From an uncultured Eubacteriales bacterium (GTDB lineage: Bacteria > Bacillota > Clostridia > Oscillospirales > Oscillospiraceae): a stretch of DNA of 31,307 nucleotides. The first letter of the stretch is position 1; every line of letters begins with the position of its first letter. The notes beneath the pieces were generated by a model. That model was not told where the DNA came from. It did no database searches and was given only the letters and a program-made list of their open reading frames with translations. Location: assembly GCA_900546415.1 (NCBI GenBank), contig URCY01000016.1, forward strand, positions 1 through 31,307. Direction: 5' to 3'. The translations under genes and the position numbers were made by a program. Positions 7,024 to 17,300 of this stretch are shown here, one piece after another.

Positions 7024-7935
7024 TCAGGCCAGACCGGCGTATTTCAGAAGCGTTCCGGCATCGGGACAGCTGCGCGCCCCGCGCCGCTTCAGGCTGAGCG
7101 AGGCGGCGGCGCAGCCGCAGCGGTTCGCGTCTTCAAGAGAATACCCCCGGTCGAGCGCGAACAGAAAGCCGCTGTTGTAGCAGTCGCCCGCGCCGACGGT
7201 GTCGACCACCTCGGTCGGAAGGGCCGGGCAGTGAGACACGCCCCGCGGCGTGCAGACCGAGGCGCCTTCGGCGCCCTGCCGCGCGATCACCGTGCGGCGT
7301 TCCGTTGCAAGCGAGGCGGCCGTTCCGGTCTGTGCCAGCGGCAGCAGCTCCTCGCGCTCTGAGCCGAGCAGATAATCCGCGCAGTCGATCGCACGGCGCA
7401 GAAGACGCGTGTCCTTGCCGAGGCTCTCCACGCGCACGTTGAGATCCAGCGACACACGTACGCCCAGCGCCCGGCAGCGCTCCAGCGTGGCGCAGACGGC
7501 GGAGGCCGCCGGCTCGTCGAAGAGCATCATACCGGTCGTGTGAACGAGCGAAAATTGCCGCAGGACGCCGTCGGGAACGGCGCGCAGCTGCAAATAGGCG
7601 TGCCGCTCGCGCGGCAGGAGGAAGGGGACACGCTCGCCGCCCTCCTCGAGGCAGATCAGAACGACGGAGGACTCCAGCCCCGGCCGCAGCTCGAACAGCG
7701 AGATATCCACGCCGTCGCGCTCCAGTGCGCCGCGCATCGCCCGGCCGTATTCGTCGTCCCCGGCCACGCCGCAGAAGGCGCAGGCTGCGCCGAGCCGTCC
7801 CAGCCCGGCAGCCGTGTTTGCAACGGAGCCGCCGCAGACGGCGGTCGGCTGTCCTGGACGGCCGTTCAGCGTGTCAAAGGACGGCAGCAGCACGTCCATG
7901 CAGGCGTCGCCGAGGCAGAGAATGCGCCCGCTCAA
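7024..7935 (-). CDS. PfkB-family (ribokinase-like) carbohydrate or nucleoside kinase
   Basis: A 303-residue ATP-dependent kinase. It has the N-terminal substrate-site GD..MDV, the GGSVANTAAGLGRLG motif of the first PfkB signature, and near the C-terminus DTVGAGDCYNSGFL. The last holds the catalytic Asp and the anion hole. The start is TTG at 7935, whose last bases overlap the TGA of the upstream gene (TTGA), with GAGG seven bases upstream. The first downstream ATG would remove the conserved first strand, so TTG is preferred. Tight overlap with the TrpF-like gene says the two proteins act together. The substrate is unknown; sugar, aminosugar or nucleoside are all possible in this family. Confidence 0.88.
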   Translation of the reverse strand: MSGRILCLGDACMDVLLPSFDTLNGRPGQPTAVCGGSVANTAAGLGRLGAACAFCGVAGDDEYGRAMRGALERDGVDISLFELRPGLESSVVLICLEEGGERVPFLLPRERHAYLQLRAVPDGVLRQFSLVHTTGMMLFDEPAASAVCATLERCRALGVRVSLDLNVRVESLGKDTRLLRRAIDCADYLLGSEREELLPLAQTGTAASLATERRTVIARQGAEGASVCTPRGVSHCPALPTEVVDTVGAGDCYNSGFLFALDRGYSLEDANRCGCAAASLSLKRRGARSCPDAGTLLKYAGLA

Positions 7936-8603
7936 GCGAAGGCCTCGCGCGCGGCCTGCACAAAGGCGCGCACCTTTTCGATGTTCTTGCGCGAGCCGCC
8001 GTCCGGCAGACGGTCGCTCGTGCGCGTGAAGGAGTCGACGCCCCACGGGCGGACGGCCTCGATGGCGTCCCTTACGTTTTCGGCGTCCAAACCGCCCGCC
8101 AGCACGACGTGGCAGGGGACGCTGCGCACGATCTCGGCGTCGATGCTCCAGTCGTGCGTGCGGCCGGCCGCGCCGATCCCGGCGATGCCGGGGGCGATGG
8201 AGTCCAGAATGAGCATATCGCAGAAGCCCGCGAAATATTTCGCCCGGTCGATTGCCTCCTGCCCGTCGACGCCGACGGCCTGCAAAACGCGCAGACCCGG
8301 CCGCACGGCGCGGCACTGCGCGGCAAACTCCGGCGTGGCCGGGAGCCGGTTGCCGCAGAGCTGCAAGATATCCGGCTGCAAGCGACGGACGTATTCGACC
8401 GTTTCCTCCTCGGTCTGCGTGACGACCAGCAGCACGCGCTGAGCGCGTCCCTCGAGCGCGGCAAAGATTTCGGCGCAGGTCGCCTCGGGCACCTCAGCGG
8501 GCAGATTTGCGCCGGTCGCGACGGCAACGCCGATGGCCTCCGCGCCCGCCTGCACGCATTGCAGAGCCTCTTCGACGGTTTGAATCGAATATATTTGGAT
8601 CAC
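7932..8603 (-). CDS. TrpF-like (phosphoribosylanthranilate isomerase superfamily) barrel protein, probably not a TrpF
   Basis: A 223-residue beta/alpha barrel related to TrpF: VEEALQCVQAGAEAIGV near the N-terminus, ILQLCGN in the middle, and VVLAGGLDAENVRDAIEAVRPWGVDSF at the phosphate-binding end. TrpF isomerises phosphoribosylanthranilate with a general base Cys in the KICGI motif and a general acid Asp. Here the Cys position is Tyr5 (IQIYSIQT), the SKRY-type Arg loop is replaced by TGANLP, and GGTG before the DW motif is altered to GIGAAG. Only the acid Asp (D134 in LILDS) remains. There is no trp gene nearby. It starts at GTG 8603 with GGAG upstream and has its own strong promoter. Function is unknown; a related Amadori-type isomerisation is possible. 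Confidence 0.75.
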   Translation of the reverse strand: MIQIYSIQTVEEALQCVQAGAEAIGVAVATGANLPAEVPEATCAEIFAALEGRAQRVLLVVTQTEEETVEYVRRLQPDILQLCGNRLPATPEFAAQCRAVRPGLRVLQAVGVDGQEAIDRAKYFAGFCDMLILDSIAPGIAGIGAAGRTHDWSIDAEIVRSVPCHVVLAGGLDAENVRDAIEAVRPWGVDSFTRTSDRLPDGGSRKNIEKVRAFVQAAREAFA

Positions 8604-8637
8604 GTCTCAAATCTCCAATCAATATCATTCTTCCCAA

Positions 8638-8666
8638 ATTTTACCGCCCGAAAATGCGGCTGTCAA
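8638..8666 (-). promoter_or_regulatory. Sigma-A promoter of the TrpF-like/PfkB operon
   Basis: On the minus strand TTGACA (8661-8666) and TAAAAT (8638-8643) are 17 bases apart, about 35 bases before the GTG start. The AT-rich stretch 8667-8805 upstream holds a short palindrome (GTGAAATTTTTCAC) but no gene. Confidence 0.85.
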
Positions 8667-8805
8667 GCGGCAAAAACGGGATTCTGGAAATTCCCTCGTT
8701 ATTAAACAGAAAGTATGGAAAATTGGTGAAATTTTTCACAGTTTTTTGCTTCGAAAATCGGAAAAAAGCGGGTAAAATCACGAGCGCCAAGCAGTCGTTC
8801 GACAG

Positions 8806-8835
8806 AAAGAAGCCACCGGCGCTGCCGGTGGCTTC
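8806..8835 (-). terminator. Terminator behind the ABC exporter operon
   Basis: A perfect 12-bp stem with a 3-base loop (8809-8820 with 8824-8835) begins 4 bases after the stop codon. It is followed on the minus strand by a short TTTCTG tract. Confidence 0.7.
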
Positions 8836-8839
8836 GGTT

Positions 8840-10606
8840 TCAAATGGCGTACTGACTGTTGTAGATCTGATAATAAAAGCCCTTTTGCGCCAGAAGCGAG
8901 CGGTGCGTGCCCTGCTCGACGATCCTGCCGTGGTCGAGCACGAGGATCAGGTCGGAGTCGACGATGGTCGAGAGGCGGTGGGCGATGACGAAACAGGTAC
9001 GCTCGCGCATCAGGTTGTCCATGGCCTTTTGCAGCAGCACCTCGGTGCGCGTGTCGACGTTCGAGGTCGCCTCGTCGAGGATGAGCAGCCGCCGGTCGGC
9101 GAGCATGGCGCGGGCGATGGTCAAAAGCTGCTTTTGCCCGCCGGAGAGGTTGCTCATGTCGTCGCCGACGACCGTGTCGTAGCCCTCGGGCAGGGTGCGG
9201 ATGAAGTGGTCGCAATAGGCGCGGTCGCAGGCGGCGATGATCTCCTCGCGCGTTGCGTCGGGCTTGCCGAAGGCGACGTTTTCCGCCACCGTGCCGCGGA
9301 AGAGCCATGTGTCCTGCAAAACCATGCCAAACTGCCTGCGCATCTCGTCGCGCGAGAGCGTGGCGCAGTCGACGCCGTCGATCAGAATGCGGCCGCGGTC
9401 GACGTCATAAAACCGCATGAGCAGGTTGACGATCGTGGTCTTGCCCGCGCCGGTCGGCCCGACGATGGCGACGTTCTGCCCCTTCCTGACATCGAGACTC
9501 AGGTGCTCAATGAGCGGGCAGTCCTTGTCATAGGAAAAATCGACGTCCTCAAAACGGATGTTGCCCGCGACCTCCTGCGGCAGTTTGCCGTCGGCGTCCG
9601 TCTCCTCGGGCAGGTCGAGCAGCTTGAAGACGCGGCGGCAGGCCGCTTTCGTGTGCTGAAGCTGACCGAGGCCGTTGGCGATCTGCTCGAGCGGCGAGGA
9701 AAACTGCCGCGCATAGAGCAGGATCGTCACGACGATGCCGACCGAGACGCCGTCCCGGTTCACGATGAGCCAGCCGCCGATCAGGCAGATCAGGATATAG
9801 GCCAGCGCGTTGGAGAAGACGATGACCGGACGGACGATCGAGGCGATGAAGTTCGCGTGATATTCGGCGTCGGCGCGGCGCTTGTTGACGACGGCGTGCT
9901 TCCGCTGCGCATAGTCCTCGAGGTGATAGGCCTTTGTTGTGGCGAAATTCGTGAAGCTTTCCTCAACGAGGGAGTTCAGATTGCCCATTTCGGTGAACAT
10001 CTCGTGATAGTGCTTCTCACTCAGCGACGAGAGCTTAGTCGACAGGAAGATCGAAGCGGGCGTGAAGATCAGAACGAAGACCGCCAGCAGCCAGTTCTCG
10101 CGGAGCATCATGCCCGCAATGGCGATGAGCATCAAAAAGCCGCTCATCAGCGTGTCAATGATCTGGTGCAGCGAGTTGCCCATAGTCGACACGTCGTCGG
10201 TCATGCGCGAGAGCACGTCGCCGACGGGCGTCTGGTCGACGTAGCTGACCGGAAGACGGCGGATCTTGTCGGAAATGCGGATGCGCAGGGTGCAAGTGAA
10301 ATAGCGGCTGACCATGTTGTTCAGCAGCAGCATTTTCAGATAAAACAGCAGGCTGTAGGCGGTGTAGACCACGAGCAGCGCGGCAAGCCCGTTTGTCAGC
10401 TTGCCCATCAGGTCGCCCGTGCCGCTGCCGTCCCAGTAGTCATAGAGCCGGTCGATCAGCCCGCCGAGCAGCTTCGGCGCGGCGGCGCTGCAGGCGATCA
10501 TGACGATGCTGATGAGGCAGCCCAGCAGCAGCCATTTCCAGATCGGCCGCGCCTCGCGCACAAGGCGGCGCAGGGTGTGATCCTTTTCGGTGGGATGCTT
10601 TTTCAT
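8840..10606 (-). CDS. ABC exporter half-transporter, catalytically complete subunit
   Basis: A 588-residue fused membrane/ATPase protein. About six transmembrane helices occupy residues 20-320. The nucleotide-binding domain has Walker A GPTGAGKTT (383-391), LSGGQ (487-491), Walker B ending LLILDE with the catalytic Glu512, and H-loop His543. It starts with ATG overlapping the TGA of the upstream half-transporter, with GGGAGGTG before it. The pair forms a heterodimeric multidrug/lipid-type exporter of the YfiBC/BmrCD/TM287-288 kind. This is the subunit with the intact hydrolysis motifs. The substrate is unknown. Confidence 0.93.
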   Translation of the reverse strand: MKKHPTEKDHTLRRLVREARPIWKWLLLGCLISIVMIACSAAAPKLLGGLIDRLYDYWDGSGTGDLMGKLTNGLAALLVVYTAYSLLFYLKMLLLNNMVSRYFTCTLRIRISDKIRRLPVSYVDQTPVGDVLSRMTDDVSTMGNSLHQIIDTLMSGFLMLIAIAGMMLRENWLLAVFVLIFTPASIFLSTKLSSLSEKHYHEMFTEMGNLNSLVEESFTNFATTKAYHLEDYAQRKHAVVNKRRADAEYHANFIASIVRPVIVFSNALAYILICLIGGWLIVNRDGVSVGIVVTILLYARQFSSPLEQIANGLGQLQHTKAACRRVFKLLDLPEETDADGKLPQEVAGNIRFEDVDFSYDKDCPLIEHLSLDVRKGQNVAIVGPTGAGKTTIVNLLMRFYDVDRGRILIDGVDCATLSRDEMRRQFGMVLQDTWLFRGTVAENVAFGKPDATREEIIAACDRAYCDHFIRTLPEGYDTVVGDDMSNLSGGQKQLLTIARAMLADRRLLILDEATSNVDTRTEVLLQKAMDNLMRERTCFVIAHRLSTIVDSDLILVLDHGRIVEQGTHRSLLAQKGFYYQIYNSQYAI

Positions 10607-12324
10607 TTTGCGCCACCTCCCGTCTGAGAGGCATAGATCTCCTGATAGATCCCGCAGCGCGCGAGCAGCTCGTCGTGCGTTCCGGCGCCGACAAGCCGGC
10701 CGCGATCCATCACGAAGATGCAGTCGGCGCTCATGGCCGAGGTGATGCGCTGCGTGACGACGAGCTGCGTGCGGCCCTGAATTTTCTCGTTGAGCGCGGC
10801 GCGGAGCTTTTTCTCCGTCAAAAAGTCGAGCGCGGAGAAGCTGTCGTCAAAGATGTAGATCGGCGTTTTGCGCACGAGCGCCCGCGCGATGGAAAGCCGC
10901 TGCTTCTGCCCGCCGGAGAGGTTTTTGCCGGCCTGCTTGACCTCGTAGTCCAGCCCGCCGGGGCATTCGTCGACGAACCCGCGCAGCTGCGCGATGTCCA
11001 CGGCCTGCCACACGTCGGCCTCGTCGGCCTCGGCGTTGCCCATGCGGATGTTTTCGCCGATCGTCCCGGAGTAGACCGAGGCGCCCTGCAAAACGCAGCT
11101 GATCGAGCCGCGCAGACAGCGTCTGCTGAGCTGCTCTGCGGGGATGCCGTCAAAGCGGATCGTCCCGCCCGTGGGCGCGCGGAAGCCGAGCAGCAGGGAG
11201 ATGAGCGTGCTCTTGCCGCTGCCCGTGCCGCCGATGACCGACACGCGTTGGCCGGGCAGAATGCGCAGGCTGACGTGGTCGACGGCGTTCTCGCTGCCGC
11301 CGTAGGAGAAGCTCACGTCGTCGAGCTCGATCCCGCCGGTGAGCGCGGCCTCGCGGCCGCCGGTGTCGTCGTCGACGCCCGTTGCGCCGAGCACCTCGTT
11401 GATGCGCCCGGCGGCGACCTGCGCGTGCGGGAGCATGACAATGGCAAACGAGCCCATCAGCACGCCGTTGATCGCCAGCGTGACATATTGGATGATGACG
11501 TAAATATCGCCCGCGCTGACGGCGCTGACCCTGTGTACCATGCGCCAGCCGCCGAGATAGACGATGACCAGCACGGCGAGGTTCAGCAGCAGCATCGACA
11601 ACGGCTCGATGATGCCCATCGAGGTGTTGCCGCGGATGATGTTGTCTGCCATGATGTTCGTGGCGTCGGCCAGCCGCTTATGCTCGCGCGGCTCTGCCAG
11701 AAAGGCGCGGATCACGCGGATGCCGCGCAGACGCTCGCGCAGGATGGCGTTTTGGCGGTCAATGTACTTGTCGGAATTGATCCACAGCGGCACGACCTTG
11801 CGCCCGATGAGGATCACGGCCAGCAGGATGAACGGGATGAAGGCGAGCATCACGAGTGAGAGCACGACGTCCTTGCGCAGCGCCAGCAGGACGCCGCCGA
11901 GGAACAGGATCGGGATCGTCGCGACCGTGCCGGAGAGCATGGAGGCCACCCACGAGAGCGTCTCGACGTCGTGGGTGGCGCGCGTGACGAGCGCAGCCGT
12001 GCCGAGCTTGCCGAAGGCGTCGAAGGAGAGCGTGTTGACCTTGCGGAACACGTCGGCGCGGACGTCGGCGCAGAACGCGGCGACGACCTTCGAGGAAATT
12101 TTGCTGCCCCAGATCACACAGCCGAGGCTGACCCCCGCCAGAAGCAGCATTTGCAGACAGGCGCGCAGGATCACGGCCTGATCGCCCTGCGGAATGCCCG
12201 TGTTGAGGATGCCGGACATCAGCGTCGGGAGCATCAGGTCGCAGAGCGTCGAGGCGGTGATGAGAAGCGCGGCAAGCAGCATTTTTCGGGTGTAAGGCTT
12301 CAGATACTTGATAATTGTTCTCAT
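10603..12324 (-). CDS. ABC exporter half-transporter, degenerate-site subunit
   Basis: A 573-residue partner of the next gene, with six predicted membrane helices and an ATPase domain: Walker A GGTGSGKST (365-373), LSGGQ (469-473) and Walker B IYIFDD. Asp494 stands where the catalytic Glu should be, and Gln525 (TQRI) replaces the H-loop His. The same two changes are known in TM287-type subunits of heterodimeric exporters, so this is a normal asymmetric design, not decay. The ATG at 12324 lacks a strong ribosome binding site (only AAGTGA nearby). It is the first gene of the operon and divergent from the CDF gene. Confidence 0.93.
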   Translation of the reverse strand: MRTIIKYLKPYTRKMLLAALLITASTLCDLMLPTLMSGILNTGIPQGDQAVILRACLQMLLLAGVSLGCVIWGSKISSKVVAAFCADVRADVFRKVNTLSFDAFGKLGTAALVTRATHDVETLSWVASMLSGTVATIPILFLGGVLLALRKDVVLSLVMLAFIPFILLAVILIGRKVVPLWINSDKYIDRQNAILRERLRGIRVIRAFLAEPREHKRLADATNIMADNIIRGNTSMGIIEPLSMLLLNLAVLVIVYLGGWRMVHRVSAVSAGDIYVIIQYVTLAINGVLMGSFAIVMLPHAQVAAGRINEVLGATGVDDDTGGREAALTGGIELDDVSFSYGGSENAVDHVSLRILPGQRVSVIGGTGSGKSTLISLLLGFRAPTGGTIRFDGIPAEQLSRRCLRGSISCVLQGASVYSGTIGENIRMGNAEADEADVWQAVDIAQLRGFVDECPGGLDYEVKQAGKNLSGGQKQRLSIARALVRKTPIYIFDDSFSALDFLTEKKLRAALNEKIQGRTQLVVTQRITSAMSADCIFVMDRGRLVGAGTHDELLARCGIYQEIYASQTGGGAK

Positions 12325-12374
12325 TTTTGTTCACTTTTGGTCAAAAGGGCGGATTTTGATACACATTCCCAAAA

Positions 12375-12380
12375 ATTATA
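12375..12380 (-). promoter_or_regulatory. -10 element of the ABC exporter promoter
   Basis: The minus strand reads TATAAT about 50 bases before the first ABC gene. No good -35 is seen at 16-18 bases, so activation by a regulator is possible. Confidence 0.5.
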
Positions 12381-12425
12381 ACACCCGAACGGAAAAAAAG
12401 ATAGCCCGATCGAAAAAAATCTATA

Positions 12426-12450
12426 CTTTTTCTGAAAAAGAATGTATAAT
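12426..12450 (+). promoter_or_regulatory. CDF gene promoter with overlapping palindrome
   Basis: TATAAT at 12445-12450 lies 33 bases before the CDF start. Immediately upstream, 12426-12440 is a perfect 7-bp inverted repeat around one base (CTTTTTC T GAAAAAG). It covers the spacer and -35 area, and no clear -35 hexamer is present. The palindrome could be an operator. Confidence 0.5.
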
Positions 12451-12483
12451 AAACCGGATACCGCTTCAAAGGGAGTGCGAAAT

Positions 12484-13656
12484 ATGACGAATCTGCTGCT
12501 CCGTCTGTTTGTGAAAAATTACCGTGATACGAAAAATCCCAAGGTGCGCGCGGCCTACGGCAAGCTGGCCGGCGCGGTCGGGATCGTCTGCAATCTGCTG
12601 CTCTTTGCGGCGAAGCTGGCCGCCGGTCTGCTCTCGGGCGCGGTGTCCATCGTGGCCGACGCCGTGAACAACCTGTCCGACGCGTCCTCCTCGCTCATCA
12701 CGCTGCTGGGCTTCCGGCTCGCCGAGCGTCCGGCCGACGATGAGCATCCCTACGGCCACGCCCGCATCGAATATCTGACCGGCCTTGCCGTTTCGGCGCT
12801 GATCCTCATCATCGGCTTCGAGCTGGGCAAAAGCTCGTTCGAGAAGATCCTGCATCCCGAGGAGATCGCCTTCACATGGCTGACCGGCGCGATCCTGCTC
12901 AGCTCGGTCGCGGTGAAGCTCTGGATGTATGTGTTCTGCGAAAAGCTCGGGCGGCGCATCGGCTCGACCACGCTCGAGGCCACGGCTGCCGACAGCCGCA
13001 ACGACGTCATCACGACCGGCGCGGTGCTGCTGGGCTGCCTCGCGTGGCAGCTCTGGGGCGTCCGGGTCGACGGCTATGTCGGTCTGCTGGTCGCGCTGTT
13101 CATCTTCTGGTCGGGCATCTCCATCGCGAAGGACACGATCAGCCCGCTGCTCGGCGAACAGGCCTCGCCGGAGCTGGTGAGCAGTATTTCCGAGCTGGTG
13201 CTGCGGCACGAGGGCATCCTCGGCATCCACGACCTGATGGTGCACGACTACGGACCGGGGCAGTGCTTTGCCAGCGTCCACGCCGAAATGAGCGCGGCAG
13301 AGGATCCACTTTATTGCCATGACATCATAGATGATATTGAACGCGACGCCCTGCACGATCTGCGGGTGCATCTGGTCATCCACTATGACCCCGTCGTCAC
13401 GGACGACGAGGAGCTCAACCGCCTGCGCGGGATCGTTGGCGAGCTGCTGCGCGGGATCGACCCGGCGATCCGCACGCACGATTTCCGCATGGTGCGCGGC
13501 CCGTCGCACACGAATTTGATCTTCGATATGGAGATCCCCTTTGACCTCGGCGGCCGTCGGCGCGAGCTGTATGACGCCGTGCGGCAGCGGGTGCGGCAGG
13601 AGTGTGCGCATTACTACACGATCGTCAACTTTGACGAGGTGCCGCGCCGCATATAA
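12484..13656 (+). CDS. Cation diffusion facilitator (CDF) metal exporter, probably manganese
   Basis: A 390-residue membrane protein with the CDF fold: six helices within residues ~28-220, then a cytoplasmic domain. The metal site residues are N62 and D66 in helix 2 (NNLSD) and D170 and D174 in helix 5 (DSRND). This Asn-Asp-Asp-Asp set is the one reported for bacterial manganese exporters such as pneumococcal MntE, whereas zinc CDFs use His/Asp. It also has the DEHPYGHARIEYL loop. The C-terminal part is longer than usual, with an extra ~75 residues ending in a second ferredoxin-like stretch (HTNLIFDMEIPFD). The ATG at 12484 follows GGGAGTG. Confidence 0.88.
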   Translation: MTNLLLRLFVKNYRDTKNPKVRAAYGKLAGAVGIVCNLLLFAAKLAAGLLSGAVSIVADAVNNLSDASSSLITLLGFRLAERPADDEHPYGHARIEYLTGLAVSALILIIGFELGKSSFEKILHPEEIAFTWLTGAILLSSVAVKLWMYVFCEKLGRRIGSTTLEATAADSRNDVITTGAVLLGCLAWQLWGVRVDGYVGLLVALFIFWSGISIAKDTISPLLGEQASPELVSSISELVLRHEGILGIHDLMVHDYGPGQCFASVHAEMSAAEDPLYCHDIIDDIERDALHDLRVHLVIHYDPVVTDDEELNRLRGIVGELLRGIDPAIRTHDFRMVRGPSHTNLIFDMEIPFDLGGRRRELYDAVRQRVRQECAHYYTIVNFDEVPRRI

Positions 13657-13692
13657 ATTTTTGAATTTTCTGTAAGGATTGTGCGCATTGTC

Positions 13693-13721
13693 TTTTCATT
13701 CGCGCCGATCTGTGCTATACT
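13693..13721 (+). promoter_or_regulatory. Putative secA operon promoter
   Basis: TTTTCA (13693-13698) and TATACT (13716-13721) are 17 bases apart and 40 bases before the secA start. The match is moderate. Confidence 0.5.
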
Positions 13722-13761
13722 ATTTCATAATTTCAACAGGAAAGACTCGGAAAGGGCAATT

Positions 13762-16493
<2,732 letters not shown>

Positions 16494-16494
<1 letters not shown>

Positions 16495-17300
16495 TGGCGT
16501 TTGAGGTGAAACGAAGCGGCGCGCTGGAATATCTGACCAGCTCGCTGCTTACCGGCGCGGCGCATTGCTTTTCCACGCGCTTCGGCGGCGTCAGCGAGGG
16601 CTATCTTGCCTCGCTCAATTTGGGGACGCATCGCGGCGACCGGCCGGAGAACGTCCGTGAGAACTATGCCATTCTCGGCCGCGCGGTCGGCTTCCTGCCG
16701 GAGCGCACGGTCTTCACCAGGCAGGTGCATTCCGACGTCATTGAGCGCGTCGGCGCGGCGCAGTGCGGCCGCGGCCTGCAATACGAGGCGACCGAGGGCT
16801 GCGACGGCCTCATCACCGATGAGCCGGGCGTCGCGCTGACGGTCTTCTCTGCCGACTGCACGCCGGTGCTGCTGTATGACCCGGTGCGCCGCGCGGCGGG
16901 CGCCGTCCACGCCGGCTGGCGCGGGACGGCCGCCGGGATCGCGGCCAAGGCCGCAGAAAAAATGGTGCGCGAGCTGGGGTGCAGACCCGAGAACATCCGC
17001 GCCGCCGTCGGCCCGTGCATCGGCCCATGCTGCTTCGAGACGGACGCAGACGTGCCGGAGGCCATGCTGGCCGCGCTCGGCGCGGAGGCCGAGGTCTGCA
17101 TCCGTCCGGCCGGTGAGAAATTCTATGTCGACCTGAAGGAGCTGAACGCAATCTGGCTGCGCCGCGCGGGCGTGACGCAGATCGACGTCAGCGCCGAGTG
17201 TACCTGCTGCCGGCCGGAGCGCTTCTGGTCGCACCGCCGTGTCGGCGGGCATCGCGGCTCGCTGGCGGCGATCATTGCAATCAAGGAGGGCACGCTATGA
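16494..17300 (+). CDS. pgeF: Peptidoglycan editing factor PgeF (YfiH/laccase-domain family)
   Basis: A 268-residue purine-nucleoside/UDP-MurNAc-dipeptide editing type hydrolase. The zinc-site residues are in place: H79 (RQVHSD), C122 (SADCTPV) and H139 (VHAGWRG). Family members were annotated as multicopper polyphenol oxidase or laccase, but are known to remove wrongly incorporated Ser from cell-wall precursors or to act on purine nucleosides. It overlaps secA at its start and the lipoprotein gene at its end (ATGA), so all three are co-translated. Confidence 0.93.

Noticed and set aside
8507..10627. Long plus-strand open frame across the ABC exporter gene
   Set aside because: It is antisense to a canonical ABC exporter with intact motifs and runs through a promoter and terminator region.
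8840..12324. Degenerate ATPase motifs read as gene decay
   Set aside because: Asp for Glu in Walker B together with Gln in the H-loop is the standard pattern of one half of heterodimeric exporters.
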